Shown here piece after piece: positions 18,223 through 27,047 of a DNA stretch of 64,000 nt. Numbering within the stretch: position 1 is the stretch's first letter; every line of letters starts with the position of its first letter. The stretch comes from Allostella sp. ATCC 35155. GTDB taxonomy: Bacteria > Pseudomonadota > Alphaproteobacteria > ATCC43930 > Allostellaceae. The translations under genes and the position numbers were made by a program. Under the pieces are notes generated by a model, which saw only the letters and a list, made by a program, of their open reading frames with translations, did not search any database and was not told the DNA's origin. Location: the NCBI GenBank assembly GCA_006738865.1, contig AP019701.1:1112001-1176000 (forward strand), read 5' to 3'.

Positions 18223-18949
18223 CGAGATAGCTGGCCCGCCAACGCGCGTTCAGTTCGGTGCGTTGTCGGCCGACCGGCGCGTCCGGTAGGGAGAAGTTCG
18301 GCGGATCGGCCAAACCGGCATGGCGGGCGGCCGCTCCGGCGACGGCCTCGCAGTCGGCGACCATATCCTCGTAGTCGACCCGGTGCGCCGTCAGGCCATT
18401 GGCCTCGAACAGCATCTGCCATTCCCGATCCTCGTCGAGCAGCGCGCCGACCCGCCGCGCGACGGATGTGTGCGACCAGGTGAGCGGGACGGGCTCGTCG
18501 ACGCGATCAAGGGCACGGTTCCACCGTCCGGTGCGCTCGGCGATCTCCAGCGAGATCGCCTGCATCAGCACGTCCCGTCGCCGGATCCAGATCAGCCGGG
18601 AGGTCCGCAGCAGCGTTCCCACCGAGCTCAGCTGCAGCAGCGGCCGCAAGTCCTGGAAATGGATCTTCACGCCGAATATCCCGTTCGGGGACGTCCGCCA
18701 GCGGAACAGGCCGCGCAGGTAGGCGGCGAGGTCGAGCATTCCCTCCGGAGAAATCGCCCCCAACCGTCGTGCCATCCTCGGCATCAGGCTGGCTTTGTTG
18801 AGGTATTCCGCGGGAGACCCGAGCCGCCCCGTGGCCCGGAAGAGTTCTGACAGCAGCGTGCTGCCGGACCGTGGTGTCGAGCAGATCACGTAGGTCCGGG
18901 CCGGGCCCGACCACTCTGCGCAATCATATTCCTGCCGGAACAGGGGCAT
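18182..18949 (-). CDS. Stf0-like sulfotransferase
   Basis: The 255-residue protein has the PAPS 5'-phosphosulfate loop YVICSTPRSGSTLLSELF, followed by TGRLGSPAEYLN as in Stf0 (trehalose 2-sulfotransferase), and IWIRRRDVLMQAISLEIA as the 3'-phosphate motif. It would move sulfate from PAPS to a carbohydrate hydroxyl. ATG at 18949 is preceded by GAGGGGA at good spacing. The neighbouring GT41 gene is likely its partner. The acceptor is unknown. Confidence 0.8.
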   Translation of the reverse strand: MPLFRQEYDCAEWSGPARTYVICSTPRSGSTLLSELFRATGRLGSPAEYLNKASLMPRMARRLGAISPEGMLDLAAYLRGLFRWRTSPNGIFGVKIHFQDLRPLLQLSSVGTLLRTSRLIWIRRRDVLMQAISLEIAERTGRWNRALDRVDEPVPLTWSHTSVARRVGALLDEDREWQMLFEANGLTAHRVDYEDMVADCEAVAGAAARHAGLADPPNFSLPDAPVGRQRTELNARWRASYLGAYALPGESAPAP

Positions 18950-19078
18950 GTCGCGTCCCCTCGGTCGCCCGATGGGATCGACTGGCCGACTCCCCTCTTG
19001 CATCGCGGCAGACTCCAGGACTGTACCCCTTGAGAACTATGACGGTTGCGCGACTGTCGGCAACCCTGCCGGCCCGCT

Positions 19079-19125
19079 TCGCCGTACCAGGTCCGGACGA
19101 CTGCGTTGATCTCGGGGTCGACCTG
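19079..19125 (-). pseudogene. Amidase gene fragment
   Basis: These 47 bases match 16434-16480 of the amidase gene with one mismatch, in the same orientation. Read on the minus strand they encode VDPEINAVVRTWYGEA, amidase residues about 40-55. Similarity stops sharply on both sides. A relic of a second amidase copy or of a local duplication is the simplest reading. Confidence 0.7.
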
Positions 19126-19152
19126 GACACTAGACCGACCGGCGGACCGGCG

Positions 19153-19305
19153 TCACGTTTGTGCCGCCGATTGTGCCCGGTCCGGGACCGGATCCCGGTA
19201 CCGCTCGAGGAAGCAGGCCCACGTCTGCTGGATCAAAGTGCGGAACGTGTCCCCGGCGACAAGACAGTCCCGATCGTAGACCGATGCCGAAGAGCCATGA
19301 CTCAT
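19153..19305 (-). pseudogene. Orphan 50-residue frame, possible gene remnant
   Basis: The minus-strand frame starts MSHGSSASVYDRDC and ends in RDPVPDRAQSAAQT before TGA. Its composition (Trp, Tyr, Cys, Phe spread through the chain) is more protein-like than the shadow frames around it, but no family was recognised. The ATG lies just inside the palindromic repeat, with no ribosome site, so it may be the 3' end of a gene whose front was lost. It may also be chance. Confidence 0.3.
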
Positions 19306-19322
19306 GGCGGCGGCCGCGACCG

Positions 19323-19408
19323 CGCGTCCCTCGACTTCGCTCGGGATAAGGTATGCCTTTGTTCGGGTTGAAGAATTCCTCTCATCCTGAGCGAAGTCGA
19401 GGGACGCG
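19323..19408. repeat. Palindromic repeat, copy 1
   Basis: Two 24-base arms (19323-19346 and 19385-19408) are inverted copies apart from one mismatch near the loop end, separated by a 38-base A+T-richer loop. The arm core CCTCGACTTCGCTCGGGA is the same as in the copy at 29441-29527. Similar palindromes are scattered through many unrelated high-G+C genomes. No ORF is inside, so it is a REP- or MITE-like element. Confidence 0.8.
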
Positions 19409-19470
19409 ACGGCGTCGATGGCGGGTCGTTCCGCATCTACCGGCTTTGGTATTGGCGCGTTCGCAGCCGC

Positions 19471-20013
19471 CTATCGTGCGATTCGCCACAGCCAGTGCCG
19501 GCGCAGTGCGTGGCCCACGGGCAGGAGCGGATGATCGAAGTCGCCGTCCGGGTCGCGGACCATGCCGATGCGCTCCATCACGCGCCAGGAACGTCGGTTG
19601 GCGGGCACGGTGAAGGAGACGACCTCCGCCAGTCCGGCCTCGTCGAAGGCGAAGTCGAGGACCCGGCGCGCGCCCTCGCTGGCATAACCCTGTCCCCAAT
19701 GCTCGCGCGCGAGTCGCCAGCCGATCTCGACCGCCGGCGTGAAGGGGGCGTCGAAGCGCGGCACCGCCAGGCCGACATATCCCGCGAACGGCGTCACCCC
19801 CGGGACTTCGAGCGCCCACAGGCCCCAGCCGTGACCGTCGAAATGCGCGGCGATGCGCTCGGCCAGGGCGTCGGAGGCCGGGCGGTCGAGCGTCGCCGGG
19901 AAATGCTCCATCACCAGCGGGTCGGCGTTGAGGGCGGCGAAGGGCCGGCGATCCTCCTCGCGCCAGGGCCGCAGCAGCAGGCGGTCGCTCCGCAGGGTCG
20001 GGTGCCGGGTCAT
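19471..20013 (-). CDS. GNAT family N-acetyltransferase (RimJ/RimL type)
   Basis: The 180-residue protein starts with TLRSDRLLLRPWREEDRRPF and has EIGWRLAREHWGQGYASEG, the acetyl-CoA pyrophosphate loop of the RimJ/RimL group, then VPANRRSWRVMERIGM. Such enzymes acetylate N-terminal amines or small molecules; the substrate is unknown. ATG at 20013 is preceded by GGAAGGCGAG. It is divergent from the aminotransferase with 93 bases between them. Confidence 0.88.
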   Translation of the reverse strand: MTRHPTLRSDRLLLRPWREEDRRPFAALNADPLVMEHFPATLDRPASDALAERIAAHFDGHGWGLWALEVPGVTPFAGYVGLAVPRFDAPFTPAVEIGWRLAREHWGQGYASEGARRVLDFAFDEAGLAEVVSFTVPANRRSWRVMERIGMVRDPDGDFDHPLLPVGHALRRHWLWRIAR

Positions 20014-20106
20014 CTCGCCTTCCTGGATCTCTGCGCGCTCGACACTGGCGGTCGCGGCCGGGCTGGCCGAGAATGGCCGCTTGGCCCCGCCCGGAGACTT
20101 GCCCCG

Positions 20107-21495
20107 ATGGACGATTTCGCGACCCCGACCCCGCCGCCACGCTCGGATGCCGGCATCCAGTCCTTCTTCCTGCCGCCGGGCACGCCGGGGCGGCCGCGGA
20201 TCGCGCGGGCCGAAGGCATATGGCTGGAGGACACGGCCGGCAACCGCTATCTCGACGCCTCGTCGGGGCCGGTCGCGAGCAATCTCGGACACGGCAATCC
20301 GCGCGTCATCGCCGCCCTGGAGAAGCAGGCGCGCGCCGCCGCCTTCGCCTTTCCCATGCAGTTCGAGAGCGAGGCCAACCTGGAACTGGGCGAGCGGCTG
20401 GCGCGGCTCTGCGGCCCCGGCCTCGACCGCGCCTTCCTCGTTTCCGGCGGCTCGGAGGCGACCGAGACGGCGATCAAATTCTGCCGCCAGCACGCGGTCG
20501 TGACCGGGCAGGGCAGCCGCTGGAAGGTGCTGTCGCGCGAGCCCGGCTATCACGGCAACACGCTGGGCGCGCTCGCCGTCTCCGGCGACGCCCATGCGCA
20601 CGAGGTCTTCGGGCCGCTGCTGCGCGCGGTCGACCGCGTGCCGGCGCCCTTCACCTACCGGCTGCCGGCCAACCATACGCCCGAGAGCCATGCCCGAGCC
20701 TGCGCGGCGGCCCTGGAGGAGGCGATCCTGCGCGAGGGGCCGGAGACGGTGCTCGCCTTCATCTTCGAGCCGGTGGGCGGGCTCGCGACCGGCGCCCTGA
20801 TCGCGCCCGACATCTACTACCGGATGGTGCGCGACATCTGCACCCGCCACGGCGTCATCCTGATCTATGACGAGGTCATGAGCGGCGCCGGCCGCACCGG
20901 CCGCTTCCTCGCCGCCGACCACTGGCCCGACGCCCGGCCCGACCTCGTCACCCTGGCCAAGGGGGTGACCGCCGGCTACACGCCGATGGGCGTGATGATG
21001 GCGCCGGCGGCCATGGCCGACACGCTGGCCCGGGCCGGCGGCTTCATGCAGGGCTTCACCTACTTCGCCAACCCGCTCTCCTGCGCCGTCGGCTGCGCCG
21101 TCCTGGCGGAGATGGAGGAGCGCGATCTGCCGGGCAATGCCGAGCGCATGGGCCGGCACCTGCGCGCCCGGCTGGAGGCGCTGCACGCCCGCAGCCCGAT
21201 CGTCGGCGACGTGCGCGGACTCGGCCTGCTGATGGCGATCGAGATGGTCGCCGACAAGGAATCCAAGGCGATGATCCCGCTGGAGCGCATGGCCCCCTAC
21301 CGCCTGCAGGCGCTGGGCCTGAAGCACGGTCTCGCGCTCTACTGCCGGCGCACCAACCGCGGCACCTATGGCGACTGGGTCATGGTGTCGCCGCCGCTCA
21401 CCGTCACCGCCGAGGAGGTCGACCTGCTGGCCGACCGGCTCGATGCGGTGATCGCCGACTATGCCGACGAACTCGCCGCCGACGGCGTGATCTGA
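20107..21495 (+). CDS. Class III PLP-dependent aminotransferase
   Basis: The 462-residue enzyme has the class III layout: SGGSEATETAIKF (PLP phosphate loop), GYHGNTLGALAVSG, FIFEPVGG, IYDEVMSGAGRTG (PLP ring aspartate) and LAKGVTAGYTPMG with the Schiff-base Lys. It moves an amino group from an omega-amine or beta-amino acid to an oxo acid. ATG at 20107 fits the family N-terminus. The dimethylformamidase-like gene starts 23 bases downstream, probably in one transcript, which hints at a pathway handling amides and amines. Confidence 0.9.
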   Translation: MDDFATPTPPPRSDAGIQSFFLPPGTPGRPRIARAEGIWLEDTAGNRYLDASSGPVASNLGHGNPRVIAALEKQARAAAFAFPMQFESEANLELGERLARLCGPGLDRAFLVSGGSEATETAIKFCRQHAVVTGQGSRWKVLSREPGYHGNTLGALAVSGDAHAHEVFGPLLRAVDRVPAPFTYRLPANHTPESHARACAAALEEAILREGPETVLAFIFEPVGGLATGALIAPDIYYRMVRDICTRHGVILIYDEVMSGAGRTGRFLAADHWPDARPDLVTLAKGVTAGYTPMGVMMAPAAMADTLARAGGFMQGFTYFANPLSCAVGCAVLAEMEERDLPGNAERMGRHLRARLEALHARSPIVGDVRGLGLLMAIEMVADKESKAMIPLERMAPYRLQALGLKHGLALYCRRTNRGTYGDWVMVSPPLTVTAEEVDLLADRLDAVIADYADELAADGVI

Positions 21496-21518
21496 CCTTC
21501 TGGGGGACGAAGACAGCG

Positions 21519-23693
21519 ATGACGGTTCCTTTCATCGGCTATGCCGACCGCTTCTCGACGCGCCCGGGCGGTCGCATCGCGGTCAAGGTGTCGAGCGCGC
21601 TCGGCGGCAGCTACGAGGCGGACCTCGTCCGCGTCCGCCACGGCGACCCCAATCCCGCCGGTCCCGGCATCCGCTATGTCCCGGTGCCGTCGAACTTCGC
21701 GGGCACCTATCCCGGGCGCTTCCAGCCGACCCATCTCGGCTCCTATGCCCGGATCGCCGCGCCGGGGCTCGACACCGGCGATGCCTTCACCTTCGTCGCG
21801 CGGGTGCAGCCCTGGCTGCTGTCGGACCAGCCGCGCACGGTGGCCGCCCGGGTCGACGCCGCCGGAAACGGCTGGCGCCTCACGATGAAGGCGACCGGCG
21901 CCCGCCTCTCGGTGCGCCTCGGCGGGCGCGCGGCTTCGATCGCGGTCGACGCGCCGCCGGTGACCCGGCGCTGGTACGAGCTGACGGCGTCGATCGGCGG
22001 CGGCCGGCTGTCGCTGGAGCAGCGGGCGCTGGCCGTGACCTGGGGGGCGAAGGACAGCGGGGCGGTGTCGCAGGCCTCGGACCTGGTTCCGCCCGGCGCC
22101 TCCGGGGCACCGGTCACGATCGGAGCGGCACTGGCGGGCGATGTCGGCACCGACGGATTCGACGGCCGGATCGAGGATCCGCGCCTCTATCGCGGGCAGC
22201 ATGCGGCCGGCGGCGCGCCGGACGCGGGCGATCCCGATCTCCTCGCCTGGTGGGACTTCTCGCGCGGGATCAGCACGCAGGCGGTCGAGGATGCCGGCCC
22301 GTCGGGGTTCGCGGGCGAACTCGTCAACCTGCCGACGCGCGCCGTCTGCGGCTCGCTATGGACGGGGGAGGAGCATTGCTGGCGCCACAACCCGCGCCAC
22401 TACGCCGCCATCCATTTCCATTCCGACGATCTCGGCGACGCCGGCTGGGAGACGGACTTCACGGTCGAGGTTCCGGCCGACATGAAGACCGGCGCCTACG
22501 GCGTCCGGTTGCGCGCGCCGGGCTACGAGGACGTCATTCCGTTCTACGTCGTGCCGCCGAAGGGGCGCACGACGGCGCCGGTCGCCTTCCTCGCCTCGAC
22601 CTTCACGTTCCAGGTCTATGCCAACTACATGCGCTTCAACTGCGACGATGCCTACAAGGCCCGCCGCAAGGCCTGGAACGCCTATCCCTACCACCCCGAC
22701 GAGCATCACGATTTCGGCCACAGCACCTACAATTTCCATCCCGACGGCAGCGGCATCAGCCTGTCGTCGCGGCTGCGCCCGATCATCAACTTCCGGCCGG
22801 GCTATCTCTCCTACGAGGATCTGCGCGGGTCGGGGCTGCGCCACTATCCGGCCGACACCCACCTCCTCGACTGGCTGGAGGAGAAGGGGATCGCCTTCGA
22901 CGTCATCACCGACGAGGAACTGGACGAGGAGGGGCTGGAACTGCTGCGGCCCTACAAGGTGCTGGTGACGGGGACGCACCCCGAATACCACACGCCGCGC
23001 ACCCTCGACGCCATCCAGGACTATGTCGGCCAGGGCGGGCGGCTGATCTATCTCGGCGGCAACGGCTTCTACTGGAAGGTGGCGCGCCACCCGGAGCTGC
23101 CGCATGTCGTCGAGATCCGCCGCGGCGAGGGCGGCATCCGGGCCTGGGCGGCCGAATCCGGCGAATACTACAACCAGCTCGACGGCACCTATGGCGGCCT
23201 GTGGCGGCGCAACGGGCGGCCGCCGCAGAAGCTGGCCGGCGTCGGTTTCTCCGGTCAGGGGAAGTTCGAGGGCTCGTACTACCGCCGCCTGCCGGCATCG
23301 CACGACCCTGCCGTCGCCTGGATCTTCGCCGGGGTCGAGGGCGAGACGATCGGCGATTTCGGCCTGTCGGGCGGCGGCGCCGCCGGCTTCGAGCTGGATC
23401 GCGCCGACCCGGTGCTGGGCACGCCGCCCAACGCCCATGTCCTCGCCCGCTCCGAGGGCCACCAGGACCACTTCGTCACGGTGCCGGAGGAGCTGCTGAC
23501 CCATCTGACGACGGTGACGGGCGAGAAGCCGGAGGATCTGATCCGCGCCGAGCTGGTCTATTTCGAGACTGCGAAGGGCGGGGCGGTGTTCTCGACCGGC
23601 TCGATCACCTTCTGCGGCAGCCTCTCCCACGCCGGCTACGACAACAACGTCTCCCAAATGCTGGAGAACGTCGTGCGGCGCTTCATGGCCTGA
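21519..23693 (+). CDS. N,N-dimethylformamidase large-subunit-like protein
   Basis: The 724-residue protein has an N-terminal region, a LamG-like beta-sandwich at about 80-230 ending in IEDPRLYRG, and a large C-terminal domain starting near LAWWDFSRG with Tyr- and His-rich runs (YPYHPDEHHDFGH, HPEYHTPRTLDAI). This is the DmfA2 arrangement; in DMFase a mononuclear iron held by two Tyr and one Glu hydrolyses the amide. The true substrate here is unknown, and no gene for the small DmfA1 subunit is adjacent. It follows the aminotransferase closely and ends 7 bases from nrsF, which converges. Confidence 0.72.
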   Translation: MTVPFIGYADRFSTRPGGRIAVKVSSALGGSYEADLVRVRHGDPNPAGPGIRYVPVPSNFAGTYPGRFQPTHLGSYARIAAPGLDTGDAFTFVARVQPWLLSDQPRTVAARVDAAGNGWRLTMKATGARLSVRLGGRAASIAVDAPPVTRRWYELTASIGGGRLSLEQRALAVTWGAKDSGAVSQASDLVPPGASGAPVTIGAALAGDVGTDGFDGRIEDPRLYRGQHAAGGAPDAGDPDLLAWWDFSRGISTQAVEDAGPSGFAGELVNLPTRAVCGSLWTGEEHCWRHNPRHYAAIHFHSDDLGDAGWETDFTVEVPADMKTGAYGVRLRAPGYEDVIPFYVVPPKGRTTAPVAFLASTFTFQVYANYMRFNCDDAYKARRKAWNAYPYHPDEHHDFGHSTYNFHPDGSGISLSSRLRPIINFRPGYLSYEDLRGSGLRHYPADTHLLDWLEEKGIAFDVITDEELDEEGLELLRPYKVLVTGTHPEYHTPRTLDAIQDYVGQGGRLIYLGGNGFYWKVARHPELPHVVEIRRGEGGIRAWAAESGEYYNQLDGTYGGLWRRNGRPPQKLAGVGFSGQGKFEGSYYRRLPASHDPAVAWIFAGVEGETIGDFGLSGGGAAGFELDRADPVLGTPPNAHVLARSEGHQDHFVTVPEELLTHLTTVTGEKPEDLIRAELVYFETAKGGAVFSTGSITFCGSLSHAGYDNNVSQMLENVVRRFMA

Positions 23694-23700
23694 GGCGTCT

Positions 23701-24330
23701 TCACCAGCGCAGCCACCGGCGGCCGGCGAGGCCGCCGGTGGCGGTGGTCAGGGCGATGGCGAGGCCGAACCAGGTGACGACGAAGAGCGGCGAATCGTCG
23801 GGGCAGTGGATGGCGTAGAGGGTGCCCGCCAAGGCGCCGGAGAGCAGACCGGCTGCGGCCCCGAGGAGCGCCGGCCGGGCCGGCGCCGCCCGGCGCAGCG
23901 CCAGGAGCAGCGCCGCCAGCGGCCCAGCCGCCATGGCCGGGATCGCGACCATGCAGACCAGGGCGTTGCTGCCGACGAGGCGCGTCGACCACTCGCCGGG
24001 CGGCGCTGTCGCCAGCTCGCCCGCGACCGCGATGCCGACCAGGACGAGGCCCGGCAGCAGCGGCGCGAGCCCCCGCGTTCCCTCGGGCCGGGCGAGGCGC
24101 AGCACGATCAGCCAGGCGCCAGCCGCCAGCAGCAGTGTCTCGGCCGGCTTGAGCAGGAAGCGCACGGTCCCGAGCGCGTCGCCGATGTCGCCGCGCACGC
24201 CGAGGCCGGTCGCGAAGAGGAGGGCAGCGATCGCGATTCCCCCGGCCATGGCGGCGGCAAGGCTGCCGGCGACCGGCGGTGCCGGGTGGTGGTCGGCGGC
24301 GATCGCGCGGATCAGGTCTTCAGTCTTCAT
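23701..24330 (-). CDS. nrsF: NrsF family anti-sigma factor (DUF1109)
   Basis: The 209-residue protein has a short cytoplasmic N-terminus (MKTEDLIRAIAADH) and six hydrophobic helices, the NrsF/DUF1109 pattern. NrsF-type proteins hold the cognate ECF sigma factor at the membrane and release it on metal or oxidative stress. It overlaps the sigma gene by 4 bases. A Cys lies in IHCPDDS near the C-terminus and another in LVCMVA; Cys pairs were reported to matter in Caulobacter NrsF. Confidence 0.85.
   Translation of the reverse strand: MKTEDLIRAIAADHHPAPPVAGSLAAAMAGGIAIAALLFATGLGVRGDIGDALGTVRFLLKPAETLLLAAGAWLIVLRLARPEGTRGLAPLLPGLVLVGIAVAGELATAPPGEWSTRLVGSNALVCMVAIPAMAAGPLAALLLALRRAAPARPALLGAAAGLLSGALAGTLYAIHCPDDSPLFVVTWFGLAIALTTATGGLAGRRWLRW
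23713..23741. terminator. Perfect 12-bp hairpin at converging gene ends
   Basis: CCACCGGCGGCC and its exact complement flank the 5-base loop GGCGA. It lies in the last codons of nrsF, 20 bases after the stop of the dimethylformamidase-like gene. No T-run follows, so termination is inferred from position only. Confidence 0.35.
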
Positions 24331-24899
24331 TCACTGCTTTCCGCAAAGCGGCGGGCGAGCGCCTTGAGGCCGCGATGGAGGGCGACACGGACCGCGCCTT
24401 CGGAGATGCAGAGGCGCCGGGCGGTGTCGCCGATGCCGGCGCCGTCCAGGGATACGGCGCGCACGACCTCGTGCGTCCGTCCCGACAGCGCCGCGAGCGC
24501 GCGCTCGGCATCACGGCGCGCCAGCCCGTCGGCCGCTTCGGCCGCCGGCAGGGACTCCACGACCCCGTCGATCGGCTGTTCCGCCCGGCGTCCGCGGCGG
24601 CGCAGCGCATCGACCGTCTTGTAGCGGGCGATGGCGTTGATCCATGGTCCGATCGGCGCGGTGCGATCCCAGGTCGCCCGCTTCAGGTGCAGGGCGAGCA
24701 AGGTTTCCTGCACCACGTCCTCGGCATCGGCGGTGCCGGCGCCGGCGCGGGTCAGGGCGCGCAGCACCACGCCCCGCACGGCCGGTGCCAGGGCCTCCAG
24801 AAGGCGGCGATAGGCCATCTCGTCGCCGGCGTCGGCCGCTCGCATCCATGCCGCCCATTGGGCTTCCCGGTCATCCACCGCTTGTCGCTCGCTCTCCAT
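24327..24899 (-). CDS. sigF: ECF sigma factor, SigF type
   Basis: This 190-residue sigma-70 family protein has region 2 (DAGDEMAYRRLLEAL, DAEDVVQETLLALHLKR, WINAIARYKTVDALRRRGRR) and region 4 (SGRTHEVVRAVSLDGAGIGDTARRL with a helix-turn-helix). The TWDR..PIGPW block and the paired NrsF gene place it with Caulobacter SigF. It is divergent from bufA, whose upstream region has a matching promoter, so it probably drives the bufferin operon. Confidence 0.88.
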   Translation of the reverse strand: MESERQAVDDREAQWAAWMRAADAGDEMAYRRLLEALAPAVRGVVLRALTRAGAGTADAEDVVQETLLALHLKRATWDRTAPIGPWINAIARYKTVDALRRRGRRAEQPIDGVVESLPAAEAADGLARRDAERALAALSGRTHEVVRAVSLDGAGIGDTARRLCISEGAVRVALHRGLKALARRFAESSE

Positions 24900-24978
24900 A
24901 CGTCGTGGGCGGCGGCAATGTTACGCCGATCGCGCCGACGATTCCGAGCGGCCTTTCCGGACACGAAGCCGTGATGGG

Positions 24979-25004
24979 GTAACGGCCCGGCCAACCCGCG
25001 CGAA
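24979..25004 (+). promoter_or_regulatory. SigF-type promoter of the bufferin operon
   Basis: GTAACG at 24979-24984 and CGAA at 25001-25004 are separated by exactly 16 bases. The consensus I recall for Caulobacter SigF is GTAACC-N16-CGAA. The site lies 53 bases before the bufA ATG, and a start point near 25011 would leave a normal leader with GGAGG before the ATG. Confidence 0.65.
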
Positions 25005-25057
25005 AGGGGGCATAGAGGGCCGCCCGGCGGCCCCGCAACCCGCAGGAGGAATGCTCG

Positions 25058-25342
25058 ATGAATCGCCGAAACGTCGCCCTCGCCCTCGCCGGCTCCTTTG
25101 CCGGAATGCTGGCCGCCGGCGCGCTGCCGGCTGCCGCCCAGAGCGACGCCAAGGAGAAGTGCTACGGCGTGTCCCTGAAGGGGCAGAACGACTGCGCGGC
25201 CGGGCCGGGCACGACCTGCGCCGGCACGTCCAAGGTCGACTATCAGGGCAATGCCTGGAAGCTGGTGCCCAAGGGAACCTGCGTCACCATGCAGACGCCG
25301 CACGGGCCGGGCTCGCTCAAGGAGATCAAGCGCCCCGCGTGA
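25058..25342 (+). CDS. bufA1: Bufferin precursor peptide BufA1 (DUF2282)
   Basis: The 94-residue product has a signal peptide (basic MNRR, hydrophobic core, cleavage after PAAAQ) and a mature part of about 66 residues with four Cys (35, 46, 54, 75) in the settings EKCYGV, NDCAAG, TCAGT and GTCV. This is the BUF_1/DUF2282 bufferin family, ribosomal peptides whose Cys are modified by the MNIO enzyme to bind copper in the periplasm. Ribosome site AGGAGG lies 7-8 bases upstream. It is first in bufA-B-C-D. Confidence 0.9.
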   Translation: MNRRNVALALAGSFAGMLAAGALPAAAQSDAKEKCYGVSLKGQNDCAAGPGTTCAGTSKVDYQGNAWKLVPKGTCVTMQTPHGPGSLKEIKRPA

Positions 25343-25404
25343 CCGCCGGGGCCGGGGCCGCCGGCAAGCGGCCCCGGCCGCCGCCCGGAGGGAGCGATCC
25401 GCCG

Positions 25405-26268
25405 ATGCCGTTGCCGATCCAGCCGACCGCCGCGGGCGTCGCCTTCAAGCCGGAGCATGGCGCCGACGCGCTCGCGGACCCGCGTCCGTGCGGCTTCCTC
25501 GAGGTCCATGCCGAGAACTACATGGGGGCGGGCGGGCCGCCGCACGCCCTGCTGGAGCGGCTCGCGGAGCGATACCCGCTGTCGGTCCATGGCGTCGGCC
25601 TGTCGCTGGCCGGGCCCGACCGGCTGAGCCGCAGCCACCTGGCGCGGCTGTCGGCGGTCTGCCGGCGCTACGCCCCCGCCCTGGTGTCCGAGCATCTCGC
25701 CTGGTCGGGGATCGCCGGGGCGCATCTGGCCGACCTCCTGCCGACGCCCTACACGCGGCCGATGCTGCGGCGCGTCGCCGATCGCGTCGATGCGGTGCAG
25801 CAGGCGCTCGGCCGGGCGATCCTGATCGAGAATCCCGCGTCCTATGTCGCATGGGAGACGAGCCGGATCGACGAGGCGGAATTCCTTTCCGAACTGGCCC
25901 GCCGCAGCGGTTGCGGCCTTCTGCTCGACGTCAACAACCTCCACGTCTCCGCCGTCAATCTCGGCCTCGCGCCGGGCCCCTATCTCGATCGCCTCGATCC
26001 CGCCCGGGTGGGCGAGATCCATCTGGCCGGCCATGCGGCGACGCAGGACGAGCGCGGCCATCCGTTGCTCCTCGATACGCACGGCGCCCCGGTCGACGCG
26101 GCGGTCTGGCGGCTCTACCGGGCGGCCCTGGACCGCTTCGGGCCGGTGCCGACGCTCCTCGAGCGCGACCGCGACGTGCCCCCCTGGGCGGAATTGCGGC
26201 GGGAGGTCGATCGCGCCGCCGGCATGCTGGAAGACGCCGCGCGCCGGCGCCTCGGGCGGGCGGCGTGA
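25405..26268 (+). CDS. bufB: MNIO family peptide-modifying enzyme BufB (DUF692)
   Basis: This 287-residue TIM-barrel enzyme has the multinuclear-iron ligand set: VHAENYM (His35, Glu37), VHGVGLSL (His62), SEHLAW (Glu96, His97), IENPASY (Glu142), [10 protein letters not shown] (Asp175, His180), GEIHLAGH (Glu204, His206). MNIO enzymes such as MbnB and BufB oxidise Cys side chains of precursor peptides. The start at 25405 has GGAGGGAG upstream; longer frames overlap bufA. The bufC start overlaps its stop (GTGA). Confidence 0.92.
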   Translation: MPLPIQPTAAGVAFKPEHGADALADPRPCGFLEVHAENYMGAGGPPHALLERLAERYPLSVHGVGLSLAGPDRLSRSHLARLSAVCRRYAPALVSEHLAWSGIAGAHLADLLPTPYTRPMLRRVADRVDAVQQALGRAILIENPASYVAWETSRIDEAEFLSELARRSGCGLLLDVNNLHVSAVNLGLAPGPYLDRLDPARVGEIHLAGHAATQDERGHPLLLDTHGAPVDAAVWRLYRAALDRFGPVPTLLERDRDVPPWAELRREVDRAAGMLEDAARRRLGRAA

Positions 26269-27047
26269 ACCGGCCGCGCGCCACGGCGGCCGCGGCCCAG
26301 CGGACGTTCGCGGCCGCCCTGGTCGATCCCGATGCCGCGCTGCCGCCCGGCATCGCCGCGCCGACGGGGGCGGACCTCGCCCGCCGCTTCGCGGTGCATC
26401 GCAACAATGTCCTCTCGGGCCTGGTCGAGGCGCTCGGCCAGCGCTTCCCGGCGGTGGCCGCGATCGTCGGCGACCCCTTCTTCGCCGCGGCGGCGACGGA
26501 ATATGCCCGCATCCTGCCGCCGCTCCATCCCGTGCTGGCGGACTTCGGCGACCGGTTTCCGGAGTTCCTTGCCGCCTTCCCTCCGGCGGCCGGCGTCCCC
26601 TATCTCGCCGACGTGGCGCGGATCGAGGTCGCGCGGACCCGCCTCTTTCACGGCGCCGACGCGCTGGCGCCCGAACCGGTGCCCGCCGCGGCGGGCGCCG
26701 TCATGCGGGTCGTGCCGGCTGCGGACGTCGCGATCGTCCGCTCGCGGTATCCGGTCGTGACGATCTGGGAGATGAACGCCGGTCTGCGTCCGCCGGCCGC
26801 CATCGCCGACTGGTCGCCGGAATGGGCGATGCTGCTGCGCCGCCAGGAGCGCGTTCCGGTGTTGCGCGTCGGGCCGGCCGCGGCGGCGCTGGTGCAGGCG
26901 TCGCGACGACGGCGCTCCCTCGCGGCGGCCTTTGCCGCAGCCCTGGCGGCCGAGCCCGGATGCGATCCCGTCGCGGCCCTGACCACCCTGATCGAAGCCG
27001 GCGCGGTGGCCGTCGATGCACCATTCCAGCCTGGGAGGAACCAATGA
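26265..27047 (+). CDS. bufC: BufC partner protein (DUF2063)
   Basis: The 260-residue protein has the DUF2063 N-terminus: [53 protein letters not shown] and FPEFLAAF. In bufferin and methanobactin-like pathways this protein binds the precursor and pairs with the MNIO enzyme. It overlaps bufB and bufD by 4 bases each. GTG start at 26265. Confidence 0.9.
   Translation: MNRPRATAAAAQRTFAAALVDPDAALPPGIAAPTGADLARRFAVHRNNVLSGLVEALGQRFPAVAAIVGDPFFAAAATEYARILPPLHPVLADFGDRFPEFLAAFPPAAGVPYLADVARIEVARTRLFHGADALAPEPVPAAAGAVMRVVPAADVAIVRSRYPVVTIWEMNAGLRPPAAIADWSPEWAMLLRRQERVPVLRVGPAAAALVQASRRRRSLAAAFAAALAAEPGCDPVAALTTLIEAGAVAVDAPFQPGRNQ

Larger units (their letters stand above)
18950..19470. other. 521-base region without an intact gene
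   Basis: The stretch between the sulfotransferase start and the GNAT stop has no convincing full-length gene. It holds a short copy of amidase sequence, a 50-residue orphan frame and a palindromic repeat, each listed separately. It looks like decayed or rearranged DNA. Confidence 0.6.

Noticed and set aside
19495-20106. Upstream extension of the class III aminotransferase
   Set aside because: The extension is antisense to the GNAT gene and has no aminotransferase similarity; ATG at 20107 fits the family.
24899-24921. SigF-type autoregulatory promoter reading toward sigF (GTAACA-N16-CGTA)
   Set aside because: The -10 would overlap the sigF start codon, so transcription would begin inside the gene; the -10 match is also imperfect.
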